NCBI GenBank assembly: GCA_027186245.1
Contig: CP114500.1
Location: 7,946,001 to 8,010,000 of the forward strand
DNA length: 64,000 bases
Source of the DNA: Coriaria nepalensis
Lineage: Eukaryota > Streptophyta > Magnoliopsida > Cucurbitales > Coriariaceae
Direction: 5' to 3'
A program made the translations under genes and the position numbers. The notes under the pieces are model-generated. The model worked only from the letters and a program-made list of their open reading frames with translations, did no database searches and was not told where the DNA came from. The first letter of the stretch is position 1; every line of letters starts with the position of its first letter. Positions 38,983-50,156 of the stretch are shown here, piece after piece.

Positions 38983-40254
38983 AATCAATTTTTTTTTTCC
39001 ACATGATTGTCTTATTCTGTAAAAGTATTTACGCTCATCGTAATCGCTTATCCGTGGAGCGGTAGATATTTTTAAAAATTTTTTTTGTAAGTGGACAGAT
39101 ATTTATTATATTATGAATATTTATTGAATATTTAAGTGAATATTTAGTGTATAATGAATATATGTTTATTTTAATTAAAAAATAAATAATTTTTTTTATT
39201 TTTAAATTTTTGGATTTATATAGCCGTCACTAAAAAATAAATATGATTAATTCATATAAAATAAGTTAAATTCATAATTTATATATTTATAATTATTTAA
39301 AAATATTTATGTTTTCGAAGACAAAATAAATAAATAAAAAGTAGGTGGGCGGATGGGTAATCGCCGTAACCACCCGCCATGACAGTAGTGGATATCTGCC
39401 TGCTTCATGGCAGAGCGAAAGGGCCAGATATTAATAAAGAAATTTTTTAAACTGAATAGATAACCATCCGTTAATATAAATAATAAATATAATGGATATC
39501 AAATATCCATATTCGCTATTTATATCATGAGAGGGTAAATATGAGCATCTTCTTATCGAGAGTTATAAATTTGAAATCTGTTTGGATGACAATTTCTTAT
39601 TATTTTTAGATCAAATTAAACTTAATCCCCTAAAATTATTATCTTATTTAAAATACTTCTATTAAATTGCCACGTTGTAAATATTTCATTTAGATTATGC
39701 AAAATTTTTAAACCATATTTGATCAAGTGTTTCAAAATACATTTTAAAATGTATTTTAAAAAAGATTTTTAATAGATATAATTTAATATATTATAATAAA
39801 ATATTTTTAATTTTTAATAATTATAAAAAATAGTACTTTCAGTTCTAAAAGAAGAAAAAAAAAAAAGAAGAAGAGTAGCTTCGACCTCTTGTGTTAGATT
39901 TAATTAAAATCAAAATACTACGTCATACATGATTTTGGTTGGGCCGAAAAGTATAGAAAGCCAGGCCTTATCCGGCCCAAAATGAAAAACATTCACACAC
40001 TTTTAAATTATGTATTTCTTCATCTTCCATTTCATCCCTTTTGCTACTACTCAACTCTCTTAGAAGAGTATAAGCATAACAATCCACATAAAACTGTTCT
40101 GCATCAGGAAGAGAGAGCGAGAAGAAGCCATTGAATTCGAATGAACTTAGCAAGACTGCTCCTTATAAGATGACTATCCAGTTTTGTAGCAAAAAGAAAG
40201 GAACAATGTAAGAACCTCCGCGAAGAATCCTCTTTAACACTCTCGGATCGATGC

Positions 40255-41495
40255 TCAACCATAAAAACCTTCTTCCTTCCACAGCTCCACAAGAAAATCC
40301 ACCAATTCCTGTAAAGATTTCAAACGCATGGACGGGGTGAGTAGGGGATGAACCTCCGTGGACTGCTCATCGGGCCTGATAGGTATATAACAATAGAAAA
40401 AGAAAAAGAAAAAGAAAAAGAAAAAGAAAAACAGAAAAACGCACTAGAAAATTAAGCAAGAGTGAAGCGGGGATGGGAAAACAAGACTTACACTTAGAGG
40501 GATTGGTTGACGGTAAGGCTTGGTGCTTACAAGTACATCGTCTTTCGTAGCATTCCGGCTACGCCAAAAGGGGGGGAAATTTTTTTGAATCATACTAAGT
40601 TATTGCAGTAGACTATCTTCTTTACCAAAAAAATGAAAAGGCAAAGCAACCTACTTTAATTTTGATTCTACAATCCGGTTTACTCGGTTCTCTGACCTTT
40701 TCTTCCCTGTCCAGTTTTGCCTACTTTGATTCCAAAGAAGAAGACCTACAAAAGGAAAAAAGAACAAGCCAGCACTAAGGATTAACACAATCCACGGTCG
40801 AGATTTAAATTACAATTTAACAGAGAGGAAACAGAAGTTACTCCACCGTGGTTTACGAATTCAGAAGATGGGGGGGCGTTGTAGGACACACCACCGCCCT
40901 GTGGATCGAACACCGGATTGGTGATGCTGATTGACGACACGCTCCCTTGTGAAGGACCGGCAGTAGTCGTACTGTTGTTGTCATCACACGTGTTTCTGGT
41001 CCAATAATCATCCGATAAGGCCGGTTTGTTAACGGCCGCGTTGGTGATTAACAAGGTATGCGATGAACTTTTCTCGTCCGGCTTAGTCATTGATCCTTGA
41101 CCTCTCTTGAGCTTGCTGTAGAATCGGCCGAGACAAGCTGTAGCGCACGGTTTGAGTAACAAGGTGTTTGATGCTTCATCGAGCTTAGTCGGTGTTAGTT
41201 TAGGACCTTTAGAGTTATTATAGCATCCAAGACAACCTCTGCTCTGTTACAAACCATACTTCTGATCACATTACATTTCAACATAGTATCCTATTTTAAG
41301 TATTAGTTGTTTTATCTATAAACAAATTCTCCTGCCTGCTATATAATATTATATAGGATCAATAGAGAGCCGATTTGCAATTCCATAATCAACTATCTCA
41401 AATTTCCCTTTCTAGCAAACCAAACAAATCAAGAAAAAGGAAAGAAAAGTTAATTCTTTTCTTCTTTTGTAGGAGAATCAGAAAACTTACCCCAT
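40255..41495 (-). CDS. DUF4050 family protein (At3g15770/At1g15350 type), unknown function
   Basis: A plant DUF4050 protein of 203 residues. Exons: 41495-41491 (only ATGGG), 41241-40847, 40745-40655, 40558-40492 and 40308-40255; all GT-AG and in frame. The protein begins MGRGCLGC, continues with LLLKPCATACLGRFYSKLKRGQGS and a Ser/Thr/Asn-rich linker, and carries the domain core FVNHGLLLWNQSRQNW, KKRSENRV, STKPYRQPIPL and ELVDFLVELWKEEGFYG. The first coding exon is just five bases, and its acceptor uses the AG of CAGAG. Gly2 with Cys5 and Cys8 suggests N-myristoylation and S-acylation, which would place it on membranes (inference). Function is unknown in any species I recall. Confidence 0.85.
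40396..40432. repeat. (AAAAAG)n microsatellite
   Basis: About six hexanucleotide units inside the last intron of the DUF4050 gene, read as a pyrimidine run in the transcript. Confidence 0.85.
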
Positions 41496-41997
41496 TCAAG
41501 CAGAATTAAGCTATAAACAGAGAGAAATGGAATTGAGCTAAACGGAATGGATCTTCAGTATCAGGCTTCAATTCCAGCGAAGATCATGATCAGAAAAACC
41601 CTTTCACGATAAACACAAAATACCCTACAAAAATTTGATGGTAATAACAAAAGAACGAGGAAATTGACGAGAAAAAAATGATTTTTAGGAAATTTTTCCC
41701 AGGAAAGAAAGAGGGACCCTTGATTTTAATTATCATATGCAACTCTCTCTCTCTCTATCTCTCCTCCTCAAAATCGAAAGAAAGCACACCTCTCGGTACG
41801 GAATCTTTTTTTCTTACCCTTCTCGAATTTTAAAAAAAAATATATATAAAAAATAAAAAATATGATTGTAGGTAGAGAATTGATCGTTGAATCGCGCCAT
41901 TAGTTGCCCTCACGGCCCCACGTCTGAACATATAAGGAAAAGTAAAAGGATAATAATTACATCATTATCGTTGTCCGTTGACTACAACTATGTTATG

Positions 41998-42029
<32 letters not shown>

Positions 42030-42413
42030 AAAAATTTAATAAATTAGTTTGGGACAGATATATTCAAGAGAAAATGGTGTTTATATTTCATTCATTTTAG
42101 AATGTAAAAACCTTGTTCCGACGATTCACAACCGCCGCGAAAAAGAAGGCATTTTTAGACGAAAGAACACCTGCGGCGTTTGATCGCTGTTAAAGGCCCC
42201 AGTTTTTTTCAAAATCCTGTCGTTAAGCGACCGTTACAATTATTGAATCCGTCGATGATACTCAACACCACAGAAAAAACTGGGGTCCAGTCCACTATAT
42301 AGTATATGCAGATTACAACCACAAGATCCGTTGCTTCAATACAGAACCCAAACAAGACAACTAATTTACGGCGGATGAAAAAAAAAAGCCGATTTTGACG
42401 GTTGTTTTTCATT
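41496..42413. other. Intergenic, DUF4050 promoter
   Basis: Promoter and leader of the DUF4050 gene, with a CT run near 41742-41765 and a T run at 41998-42024. The right end is the 3' flank of the small gene at 42414. No additional gene was seen. Confidence 0.5.
41998..42024. repeat. Poly-T run
   Basis: About 27 consecutive T residues (poly-A on the minus strand). No element could be recognised next to it. Confidence 0.9.
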
Positions 42414-42771
42414 TCAACAACTGATATTGACGGCTACTCTTCTTCCCTTCTGATCTAATTCCTTCACATCTGCGGCGAATTTCACTCTCTTTTTCTTCCT
42501 CTCGCTCTTCTTCTTGTCATCTTCACGAGAAGCAATTGCGACGGATTATAAATTCATCGACATGATCAAAAAGCATGAACGAAATGAAGGAGAAGACATA
42601 GGATTCAAATTCAATTAGCAAGTAATGTATACCTGAAGAGAGACAAGAACGTAGAGTTAAGTGTTTGGGGCGGGAATTTTGAATCTTGGGTTGGCGAGAG
42701 AAAGCGAGGAAGATTACAGTGGTAGAGATAGCAGCCATGGCCGTGGCTAAGACCAGAATTTGTGATACCAT
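42414..42771 (-). CDS. Small single-pass membrane protein (At3g15760/At1g52565-like)
   Basis: A predicted protein of 81 residues in two exons (42771-42633 and 42520-42414), in frame. It begins MVSQILVLATAMAAISTTVIFLAF, one hydrophobic helix right at the N-terminus. A short spacer ends CLSS, and then comes a highly basic block (DDKKKSERKKKRVKFAADVKE). I recall Arabidopsis genes At3g15760 and At1g52565 with the same arrangement and the KKV-FAADVKE motif; their function is unknown. The upstream codons SSSI are also conserved in that family, so translation might begin further 5' on a leader exon not identified here; no upstream in-frame ATG is close. It sits between the DUF4050 and PLD genes, the expected neighbourhood. 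Confidence 0.75.
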
Positions 42772-43421
42772 TATGGATGAGGACAATGGCCCGACGGAGA
42801 AAGAATTTTTAGTTGCAGAGATTGATAACTTGAGTCTAGATTATGGATCAATCAGTAATGGGCTCAGTGCCTTATCTTGTACCAACCAGGACAGGTTTGT
42901 AGAAAATGCGATGGGATTTTCTGGTTGATTCTGGTGACACAGAAAATCTGGTGGATTTCGAGAGAGAGACAGGTGTGAGTTGGGAAGTCGGTGTTAGGTG
43001 AGACTGGACGGAATGGAAGAATCAGAGCCTGGGAAGAGAAGAAGTGGTCAATTTATTTATTGAAATGAAATGGGGAGCAGAGGAAATGGTCAAAATTGGA
43101 GAGGCTGGCATGGGATAAGGTCTTGAAACTGGTGTTGCTATTAGTTAGTGAAGATCCACAGATTATTTACTGACACGTAGGAATCTTGGTAGGTGAAGTA
43201 TGACAAAGAACAAAAAACATAAAAAATAATAATAATTTATTGGCCCAGAACCAGAACCAGAACAAGAACAAGAACAAGAACAAAACAATGTCTCTACTAA
43301 TTAGTACTAACAGAATACTGTTTATTCACCTGCAAGTACTACTGCGAACAGCTTATTAAGCAACAAGCAAATTAAACCATAAAACCAAAGTAGAAAAATA
43401 ACATTGTTAAAGATTTTCTTT
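42772..43421. other. Intergenic, small-gene promoter and PLD 3' flank
   Basis: Promoter of the small membrane protein gene and 3' flank of phospholipase D. A CAGAA/CAAGAA repeat runs at 43252-43283. No gene was seen. Confidence 0.5.
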
Positions 43422-46233
43422 TTAAGTTGTAAGAATAGGAGGGAGCATCTCAGACTTGTCACCAACAATACGAGCTTTAGTATCAGGGAAGAATTCGAAT
43501 CCAGGAAGCGGAGTAATTCTTCCATCGGTTTCAATTTGAACAGGGTAACGCAGCAAATGACCAGGAAGGTCGTGTTCAAGCTGTTCACCTGAGTATAAAT
43601 CCCAATACTGCTTAGCAATTTTGTTCACTCTGCTCACGCACTCCACGCTCTCAGGCCGATTAAACGACTCATGAACCATACCCAAATGCTCAAACCACAG
43701 AGCCATTCGGAACCCATGGACCTGCCCTCTAGCTGGCTCATGGTTCGATAGATGATATGGTTGGTATCCTCCCATGGCTATCTCTGAGTCCCTAGCCCCA
43801 TCCATTGACCTCTGGTTTATGTTTGCCGATCCGATTATAATGTACTCATCATCAACTGCATTGCAATGCAAAATCAGCTTATAAACTCATATAATGCATG
43901 AAAGATAATAATGATAATACATACCTATCATCATTTTGGTATGAACATAAATCATAAACCGTCTGTGTTGCTGCGCGCTGTAATACATTGAATCCACAGG
44001 CGGTTCCTCAGTGGGTTGATATTCGCCTGGGTTTTTTATTTCTCTGTTTCCAAGGCAGAAAAATGTTAAGTAGTTTCTGGGATCTTCATCAATGCCATTA
44101 GCAACAAGAGCTTGAACCACATCTTTATACATCATCTCCATTGTTCTCCTCTGCCAATCTAATATAGCTTGGACTGAGCCACTCTCTGGAATCCCTTCCG
44201 GCCACATTGGAACCACAACATAAACAACAAACCTCTCTCTTGCTTTGATCTTACTGACGATCTTAAGAGAAAGTTCCTTTGGGATGACATGTAAGGCGCC
44301 CACGTCTTCGGGTTTGAAGTTGTGATCATTTTCCCAACCGAAAGAGCTTCCGAGGAAATACTGGTTTTCGATGTAGATAAAGTTCCTTGCTCGCCTAATT
44401 GCGTGAATATAAGCATCTTGAATGCCTCTATCAATGATATTGTTCTTCCCACTTACTAGCCCTGCTCTAGCAGCTTCTTCTGGTGTTTGAGGAAAGCCAA
44501 AGGCAGCCCCACCATCAATTGACCGGAATAACTGGACGTTCCAAGTTTCGGGGTCGTTTGGGTACATAACTGGAGAAGGCGGAATGATTATATCATCAAG
44601 CTCTCTGATCTTTACAAGCACATCTTTACCGCCTTGTTTTCTCCATCTCTGTTCAAAGTTGAACAAGACATCCCAAGCAATAGGACCTTCAAGCCTAGAG
44701 TGAATGTCATGCCAAGGCTCTCTAGGCCCGCCTTTTTCTATTGCAGCATCTGCATAGTTTGGCTGGTGAAAATCACTAGCATGTGTAGAGTTTAAAGTCC
44801 TGAAAAGCGAATGAAAAGCTGTATCATATCTACCATCACAAAGATCAAGACCCCCAACAAAGCTCACGATTCTCCTTCTCCTTGAATCTCCTCCATTTGG
44901 CATTAGCGCACTGTCGACTACTACAATCTTCTGATGATGAGTGAACATGGTGGAAATTTGAAGATCCTGAACAAAGCTGTTTCCATCATCTGGGTTACGA
45001 GGGCATAACACGCAATTCACATCAGTGTTTTCAAAGAATTTCTCAGTTTCTTCATCATGGGTTGCCATTAATCCATCCTTCTTCAATAAACCAACAGAGG
45101 TTCTATCATCCCAAACAAGCATAAGAACTTTAACACCTTCATTTGCCTTTTTCAATAGAAGCTCACCCAACTTCACACTTCCACCTTGCTTTTGCCTCTT
45201 GGAGTCCCGTATCAACATGACTTCAGTGTAGACAGACCAGCCTGTAATGTAAATCAAGTGCCGAGCATTTGATATCGCGTCAAAGATATCTTCCCAACAT
45301 CTATGAGGCTCATAGTTTTGTCCTCCAGAAAGAGGGATTTGAGGTATAAAGTTTTCTGGGACATGAGCATCTTGATATAAGGAAACCTTACAACCAGTTC
45401 TTTGAGGAAAGAAAGTATAGGGTACCCCTGGATATTTAGGGCTCCTAATACCGTGACCCCAAGAAGGGTCTTTGTTCACGTCAAAATATCTAAGATTGAT
45501 GTGAATCTTAGAGCCTCCATCATTGATAGGGTTTCTGTCTTCGTCACAGATTTCAACCCATTTATCTACTTCTTCACCACGCAAGAGTTCTATAACAGGA
45601 ACATATGCGTCTCCTATTACAGTTGCTCCTATACCGCTATCATCTTTGATTGTGAAGATAACATTTGAAGCCCAGTGGGCACAGTAAATGTGAAAAGATT
45701 CATACCATTTGGGGCTAAAGGGTTCATCTTCTATCCTTCTTGTTCTTCCGACTCTGGCCTTGTCTAGACTGATAGTTGTATATATTTTGCTGACTCCTTT
45801 TCCCACGCCAATGCTCTCCTCAATGTTTTCCTTAAGCTACACAGAATTTTTTTGTGTAAGAAATCAATACGGGAAAAAAAGCTTACAAAGGACGAGAAAA
45901 CAGATTCCTGGAGCTAGCTAAGATTCAAACAGGTGATGAACCATAATATGGTTGAGAAAATGGGAGTTTTTGTTTTCCAAAATGGACCAACTTTAAAAGA
46001 GAATTTAAATTTTAAGAGTGAAATCCATTCAAATAAATGAATTTCTAAGCTGATCTTCCAGTCCAGTTGTACAATTAGAAAGAGGAAATAAATAAAAATT
46101 TAGGGAACATATGGGAAAAAAAAACCTTGCGAAGGAAGCCAGGTCCGCCGCCGCCACTGCCACCACCGGGAAGGGAATCCACTTCATTGACGGTTACGTG
46201 AAGAGTACCATGAAGCACATTGCTCGTCGCCAT
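43422..46233 (-). CDS. PLDALPHA1: Phospholipase D alpha (PLD-alpha-1 type)
   Basis: It hydrolyses phosphatidylcholine and related lipids to phosphatidic acid, a second messenger in ABA and drought signalling, and is calcium-dependent. Exons: 46233-46126, 45836-43925 and 43855-43422, in frame, 817 residues, close to the usual 810. The N-terminal C2 domain runs about 1-150 ([15 protein letters not shown]) and carries a Gly-rich insertion (PGGGSGGGG). Both catalytic HKD motifs are intact: His337-Lys339-Asp344 (HHQKIVVVD) and His668-Lys670-Asp675 (VHTKMMIVDDE); the second is split by intron 2 between ATA G and TT GAT. The C-terminus has [17 protein letters not shown] leader intron probably ends 10 bases before the ATG. 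It is divergent from the rhomboid gene. Confidence 0.96.
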
Positions 46234-47102
46234 TTCTGATCACCTGCAATATGAATTATTAGGGCTCAATAAAATTCATAGCCAAAATCCTCAAATTCGA
46301 CGAAATTATAGTGAGGGAGAAGAAGAAAATTACGTACAAGTGAGAGTCGATGTCGAACTGATTTGGAAAGAAGCGAGAATGCTCAATGTCATTGAGCAGA
46401 ACCGAGGAATTTTAGGATCTGATCCGCTCTTTGCTCCGTCCATGTTTATATACTTCGAGATTGATATGGCGCGAAATGTTCTAATGAGCACACGGAGAAG
46501 ACGACTGAGGCGATGTAGATTGAAATGATCCACGAAACCAGCTTTTCAAATCCCCCTCTGCGGAAGGAGTTTTTTCTTTTTAATATTTATTTGCAATCAT
46601 GTCCTTCGACTTTTACTTATTTATATAAAACACCACTTTTTATCAATGCCTATGTGTTTGATGAGAATCGAAATCAGCTAAATATGTGATTGAACTGGGT
46701 TTACTCAAGAGTTTTTCGTATTTAATATCGTAATTATTAAAGTATTTACGTCTGATTAATCATTTAATTCTTTAAATTTAACTTAATTTTAATTAATATA
46801 CTATTTTTTTAGAGTTTAGTTAATTATTTATAGATAAGTGAAACTTTATTAGTTTAGATTTTTATCATTCCTGATTTGCTATTAATGGAAAAAAGGGTAC
46901 ATGGTAATTAATAAAACCATTCCTATTGTGGGAGAAAAGTAACTAACTTAACGACCGCGTTTGACTCTGTTTTTTTTTCTTTCCCCACATTAGTCTCCGA
47001 TTGAAAAGAAAACCAAAAAAAGAGCATCCTCGGTCTGTGATCCATCCCTCGCTAGCTGCCGGGTGCAAGTGGTGTGACCTTTGAACGTAACCGTGACACG
47101 TA
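46234..47102. other. Bidirectional region between PLD-alpha and RBL5
   Basis: Leader exon and leader intron of PLD-alpha (acceptor CTGCA on the plus strand near 46241; donor candidate near 46334), then promoter DNA shared with the rhomboid gene. About 46570-46960 is AT-rich. Confidence 0.5.
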
Positions 47103-48431
47103 ATGGTGGCACCACCGGGATACTACGAGAACCTACCACCACCACCTTACGCAGTCCTACCACCAGCACATCATCACCTGCCTCCCATGAGGCTACCTCC
47201 CCCATCTCGGCCCTGGTGCTCGTGGCTCGTCCCGCTCGTATTCTTTGCAAACATCGGAATGTTCGCTTACGTAATGTACGAAAATGACTGCCCTTCCGTA
47301 AAAGGAGACAAATGTCTTCTCCGTAAAGAGCTTAACCGCTTCTCTTTCCAACCTCTTGAAGAAAACCAACTCCTTGGCCCTTCCAGCAGTACGTACGTAC
47401 ATAACAACAACCCTTGCTCAGCAACAATATTTTGTAGCTACAAATGACGATGATGATCAATATTATGTTGAAGATTACAGGTTGATAAAATATGGAGCTC
47501 TGCAACGGAATCAGGTGGTAAATGACCGGGAAGAATGGCGGCTGTTGTCTTGCATCTGGCTCCATGGTGGAGTTATCCATTTGGCCGTCAATATGCTCGC
47601 ACTTTTACTTTCTGGAGTTGGTCTTGAACAAGAGTTTGGTTTCAGTAGGCACATACACTTTGAAATCTAAATAAATTGTCTATATATTAAACAAATAAGA
47701 ATAAAATTAATTATCAGTAAATTTTTTTTTTTCAAATGAATTTGCAGTAAGAATTGGCATCTTATATTCGCTATCTGGTGTGGGAGGGAGCATAGCATCT
47801 GCTATAAATCTACTATCACATTCATCTGGAAGCCGTAAGATATCAGTAGGAGCATCAGGTGCACTTTTTGGATTTCTAGGAGTCCAGCTTTCTGAGCTTT
47901 TGACAAACTGGACAACACATGCAAACAGGGTAATTACTTGATTATTACAGTTCAAACTGTAGATTGTAGTTAAGAATCGATGGTTAATTGATAATTTTGA
48001 TCACAGTGCTGTGCATTATTTTCGCTCATCATAATGATTGGAGCAAACGCGATGCTGGGACTCTTACCGATTGTGGACACATCAGCTCATATTGGAGGTT
48101 TGTGGTCGGATTTCTGGTCGGATTTATCATCTTCATTCGACCACAAGCTGGGTATGTAAGCGATAAGTACATGGCTGGTGGGTATTTAGCCAGAAGCAAA
48201 GCCAAGTATAATTGCTGTCAATTATTTTTCATGATTATGTCCTTCATTGCCTTGATTCTTTTGTAAGTTGGCCTCCTCATCTTGTACCTTATCCAGATTC
48301 ACAGTGTTTATCCATACATATCTGACTCTGTTTTTCTTTCATTTTGCAGATATTTGGTTGGTTTAGTGGTGCTATTTGACAAGAAAAAATTTGATGAACA
48401 ACTAGACCGGATCAACTCTTCTCAAGTCTAA
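47103..48431 (+). pseudogene. RBL5: Rhomboid-like protease 5 (RBL5), one-base frameshift
   Basis: A rhomboid intramembrane serine protease gene. Exons: 47103-47392, 47481-47644, 47748-47929, 48007-48262 and 48350-48431; junctions are GT-AG. The total is 974 bases, one short of a multiple of three. Landmarks: Pro-rich N-terminus, RPWCSWLVPLVFFANI, NRFSFQPLEENQLLGPSSST, the WLHGGVIHLAVNM helix, catalytic Ser in [12 protein letters not shown] and catalytic His in DTSAHIGG. Immediately after HIGG (about 48098-48102, GGAGGTTTGTGG) the family sequence FVVGFLVGFIIFIRP continues only in the +1 frame, as if one T were lost. As written, translation ends 19 codons later and loses the last helix and tail (FDKKKFDEQLDRI). 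Everything else is well preserved, so the loss is recent or is an assembly error. Confidence 0.88.
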
Positions 48432-48634
48432 GGTATATATATATATATATATAAGATTATATGTATATAGATGCATCTGATCATCAGATATATGCAGTTT
48501 CTTGTAAGTACATATTTATATCTTAGTTATATTTGAAGCTAATTTCTTAGAAGGAAAAAAAAAGGCAACCCTTTTTTTAGAGATCTAAATACAGTGTTTA
48601 ATGTAGACTAAGTCTCTTACAAGACAGAGAGAGT

Positions 48635-49809
48635 TTATTCTATATTGACCTCACATGAATCTGGGCGGCCAAAAATCACATAGCGGTTGTTTGCGACATT
48701 TTCATAAGCAGAATCTCGTAAGAAGCTGCAGCCATTATACAAAGAAAGAAAGTATACATAATTGCTCATAGGAAAATGATTCTAATCAGTTTGTAGTAAC
48801 CGGAACAAATTAAAGGAGTGACTTACAGTGGTACAAACTGTAGATAGAATGCTAGCTGGGGGAGAGGTAATAAGTCCATGTGTTCCATTATCTTCAAATC
48901 AGCATCCGATTTGATATAAGATCTGAAAGGCAACCGTATAATTACATATTATTCTTTACAACCAATTGAACCAAATGACTTGTTTGACAAAAGTTTGCGA
49001 TGATTAAACACTGTAAAACATGTTCAGAATTCCCATTCTTTTCAACAAGCATGACACTTGATATGTCATCCGGAGCTCTTCCGGACCTCCTCAACAGTTT
49101 CCTTCCTTCTTCGCTCTGGAGAGCCACAAATCACATTTGCCTCTTAAGTTAACACAAGGAGGACCAAATGGACACCGAGTAGAAGAAGAATTGAAAGTAG
49201 AATCTTTACACAAAGTGAAGTTTGTATTTTTTCCGAAGCTTATAAGTTTAATATACTACAAGAGAATTTTAAGCACATCAGTATTATCAACATCTTCAGA
49301 ACCAGTATAACCAGTCAGTTAATGGAGATTAATCATCTCATCAATTCAGATTTTAGTTCTCCTTGCTAAAAATATAGCTATAACTTCTCTCATTCGAAAT
49401 TCTAATTTTTCGTGCCCCTCAGGTGTTTGTAAGAAGTTATCTACGTTTGGGAAATTTAGATCATCATCTTAAGAGCAAGCTAAGAACTGACCTGTTTCCA
49501 CCATTACACAGATTGCACACACCTACGCTTGAAAGTTAAAAAAACCAGATTTAAGAGCTCAAAATATCGATTCGACTCTTACGCAATCAAATTTATGATT
49601 CCACTACCCAAGAATACAGAAATCAGTACGAATATTGCAGCAAAAATAAACAACAATGCTAAGAAGCTCGAGGTTGCTTCCACCCAGTCCACCGTTCCGA
49701 ATTCGCTCGCCGGCGATAGAGTAGCGAACGCCGTGAATCTTTGTCTATCGTGTGCGGTGGGTGACTTGCCTAATCGTAGGCACCCGATTCCAGGAGCCAG
49801 AAGCGCCAA
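48635..49809 (-). pseudogene. Decayed DCC-family thiol-disulfide oxidoreductase gene (At1g52590 type)
   Basis: Remains of a chloroplast-targeted DCC protein on the minus strand. Pieces in order: LALLAPGIGCLRLG (49809, with TTG where ATG is expected) to VDWVEATSSF; the CxxC core VCNLCNGG (49520-49506); ALQSEEGRKLLRRSGRAPDDISSVMLVEKN (about 49127-49035); SYIKSDADLKIMEHMDLLPLPQLAFYLQFVPL (about 48929-48831); and FLRDSAYENVANNRYVIFGR to the stop at 48635-48637. Lesions: start codon lost; the segment normally before VCNLC (RPIMLFDG type) absent; TGA at 49131-49133 where Arg is expected; and no GT donor after VEKNG (GG then GA at 49032-49031). No complete transcript can be built, although the 3' two exons splice well. 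Confidence 0.8.
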
Positions 49810-50156
49810 TTTGCAACTGTTTCAGTTACTTCCCCTCTTCTTCTTCTCTTCATCTCCTCTGCTCCAGCACAGATTTATTTAATTAATAATTAATCAAAAA
49901 AATGGGAAAAAAAAAAAACTAAAACACGTGGCTCCACAACGGGTAGCCACGTAGGAATTCCGGCGACAATTTAAAGAAAATTAAACATAATGAGTTTTTA
50001 CGTTTTAAGGTTAACGAAATGTGATGGAACTTGATTACCCGAATAAGTAAAACGGGTCAGAGATTTCGTGTCTGGAGGGGTTTATGTATTGGAGGTGTTC
50101 TACGGACAGAGATTATTCAGAAAGAGGAAGAAAAACACGGAGCAGAGAGAGAGAGA
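49810..50156. other. Bidirectional promoter, DCC remnant and SEC11
   Basis: Short divergent promoter. It contains a G-box CACGTG at 49925-49930 and a second ACGT core (CCACGTAG) at about 49948, upstream of the signal peptidase gene. Confidence 0.5.
49925..49930. promoter_or_regulatory. G-box (CACGTG) upstream of SEC11
   Basis: A palindromic CACGTG 227 bases before the SEC11 start codon, with another ACGT core about 20 bases on. bZIP/bHLH sites of this type are common in stress- or UPR-responsive plant promoters; function here is inferred. Confidence 0.45.

Larger units (their letters stand above)
37291..40254. other. 3 kb intergenic region, EPFL promoter side
   Basis: No gene seen. It contains the EPFL promoter, a pair of direct repeats with AGGAAGGATATAACTC (about 37857 and 37916), a GGCC-rich palindromic run at 38057-38080, a GAA run near 38292-38310, the hairpin element at 38797-38982, and degenerate AT-rich repeat-like DNA at 39050-39540 with GGATAT words. 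Confidence 0.45.

Noticed and set aside
39050..39540. Possible terminal-repeat element with GGATAT-type words
   Set aside because: Similar words occur at both ends, but arms could not be aligned with confidence; left as degenerate repeat-like DNA.
46220..46533. Frames on both strands upstream of PLD-alpha
   Set aside because: They fall in the PLD leader exon and leader intron and show no domain.
47393..47447. Read-through end of the first RBL5 exon
   Set aside because: The family sequence resumes only after splicing 47392 to 47481; the read-through residues match nothing in rhomboids.
48098..48104. An intron explaining the RBL5 frame change
   Set aside because: There is no room: the two conserved blocks are adjacent, so an intron would have negative or near-zero length. 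A one-base loss is the simplest reading.
49529..49882. Plus-strand frame of 117 codons
   Set aside because: It is antisense to the recognisable DCC N-terminal region and has no features of its own.
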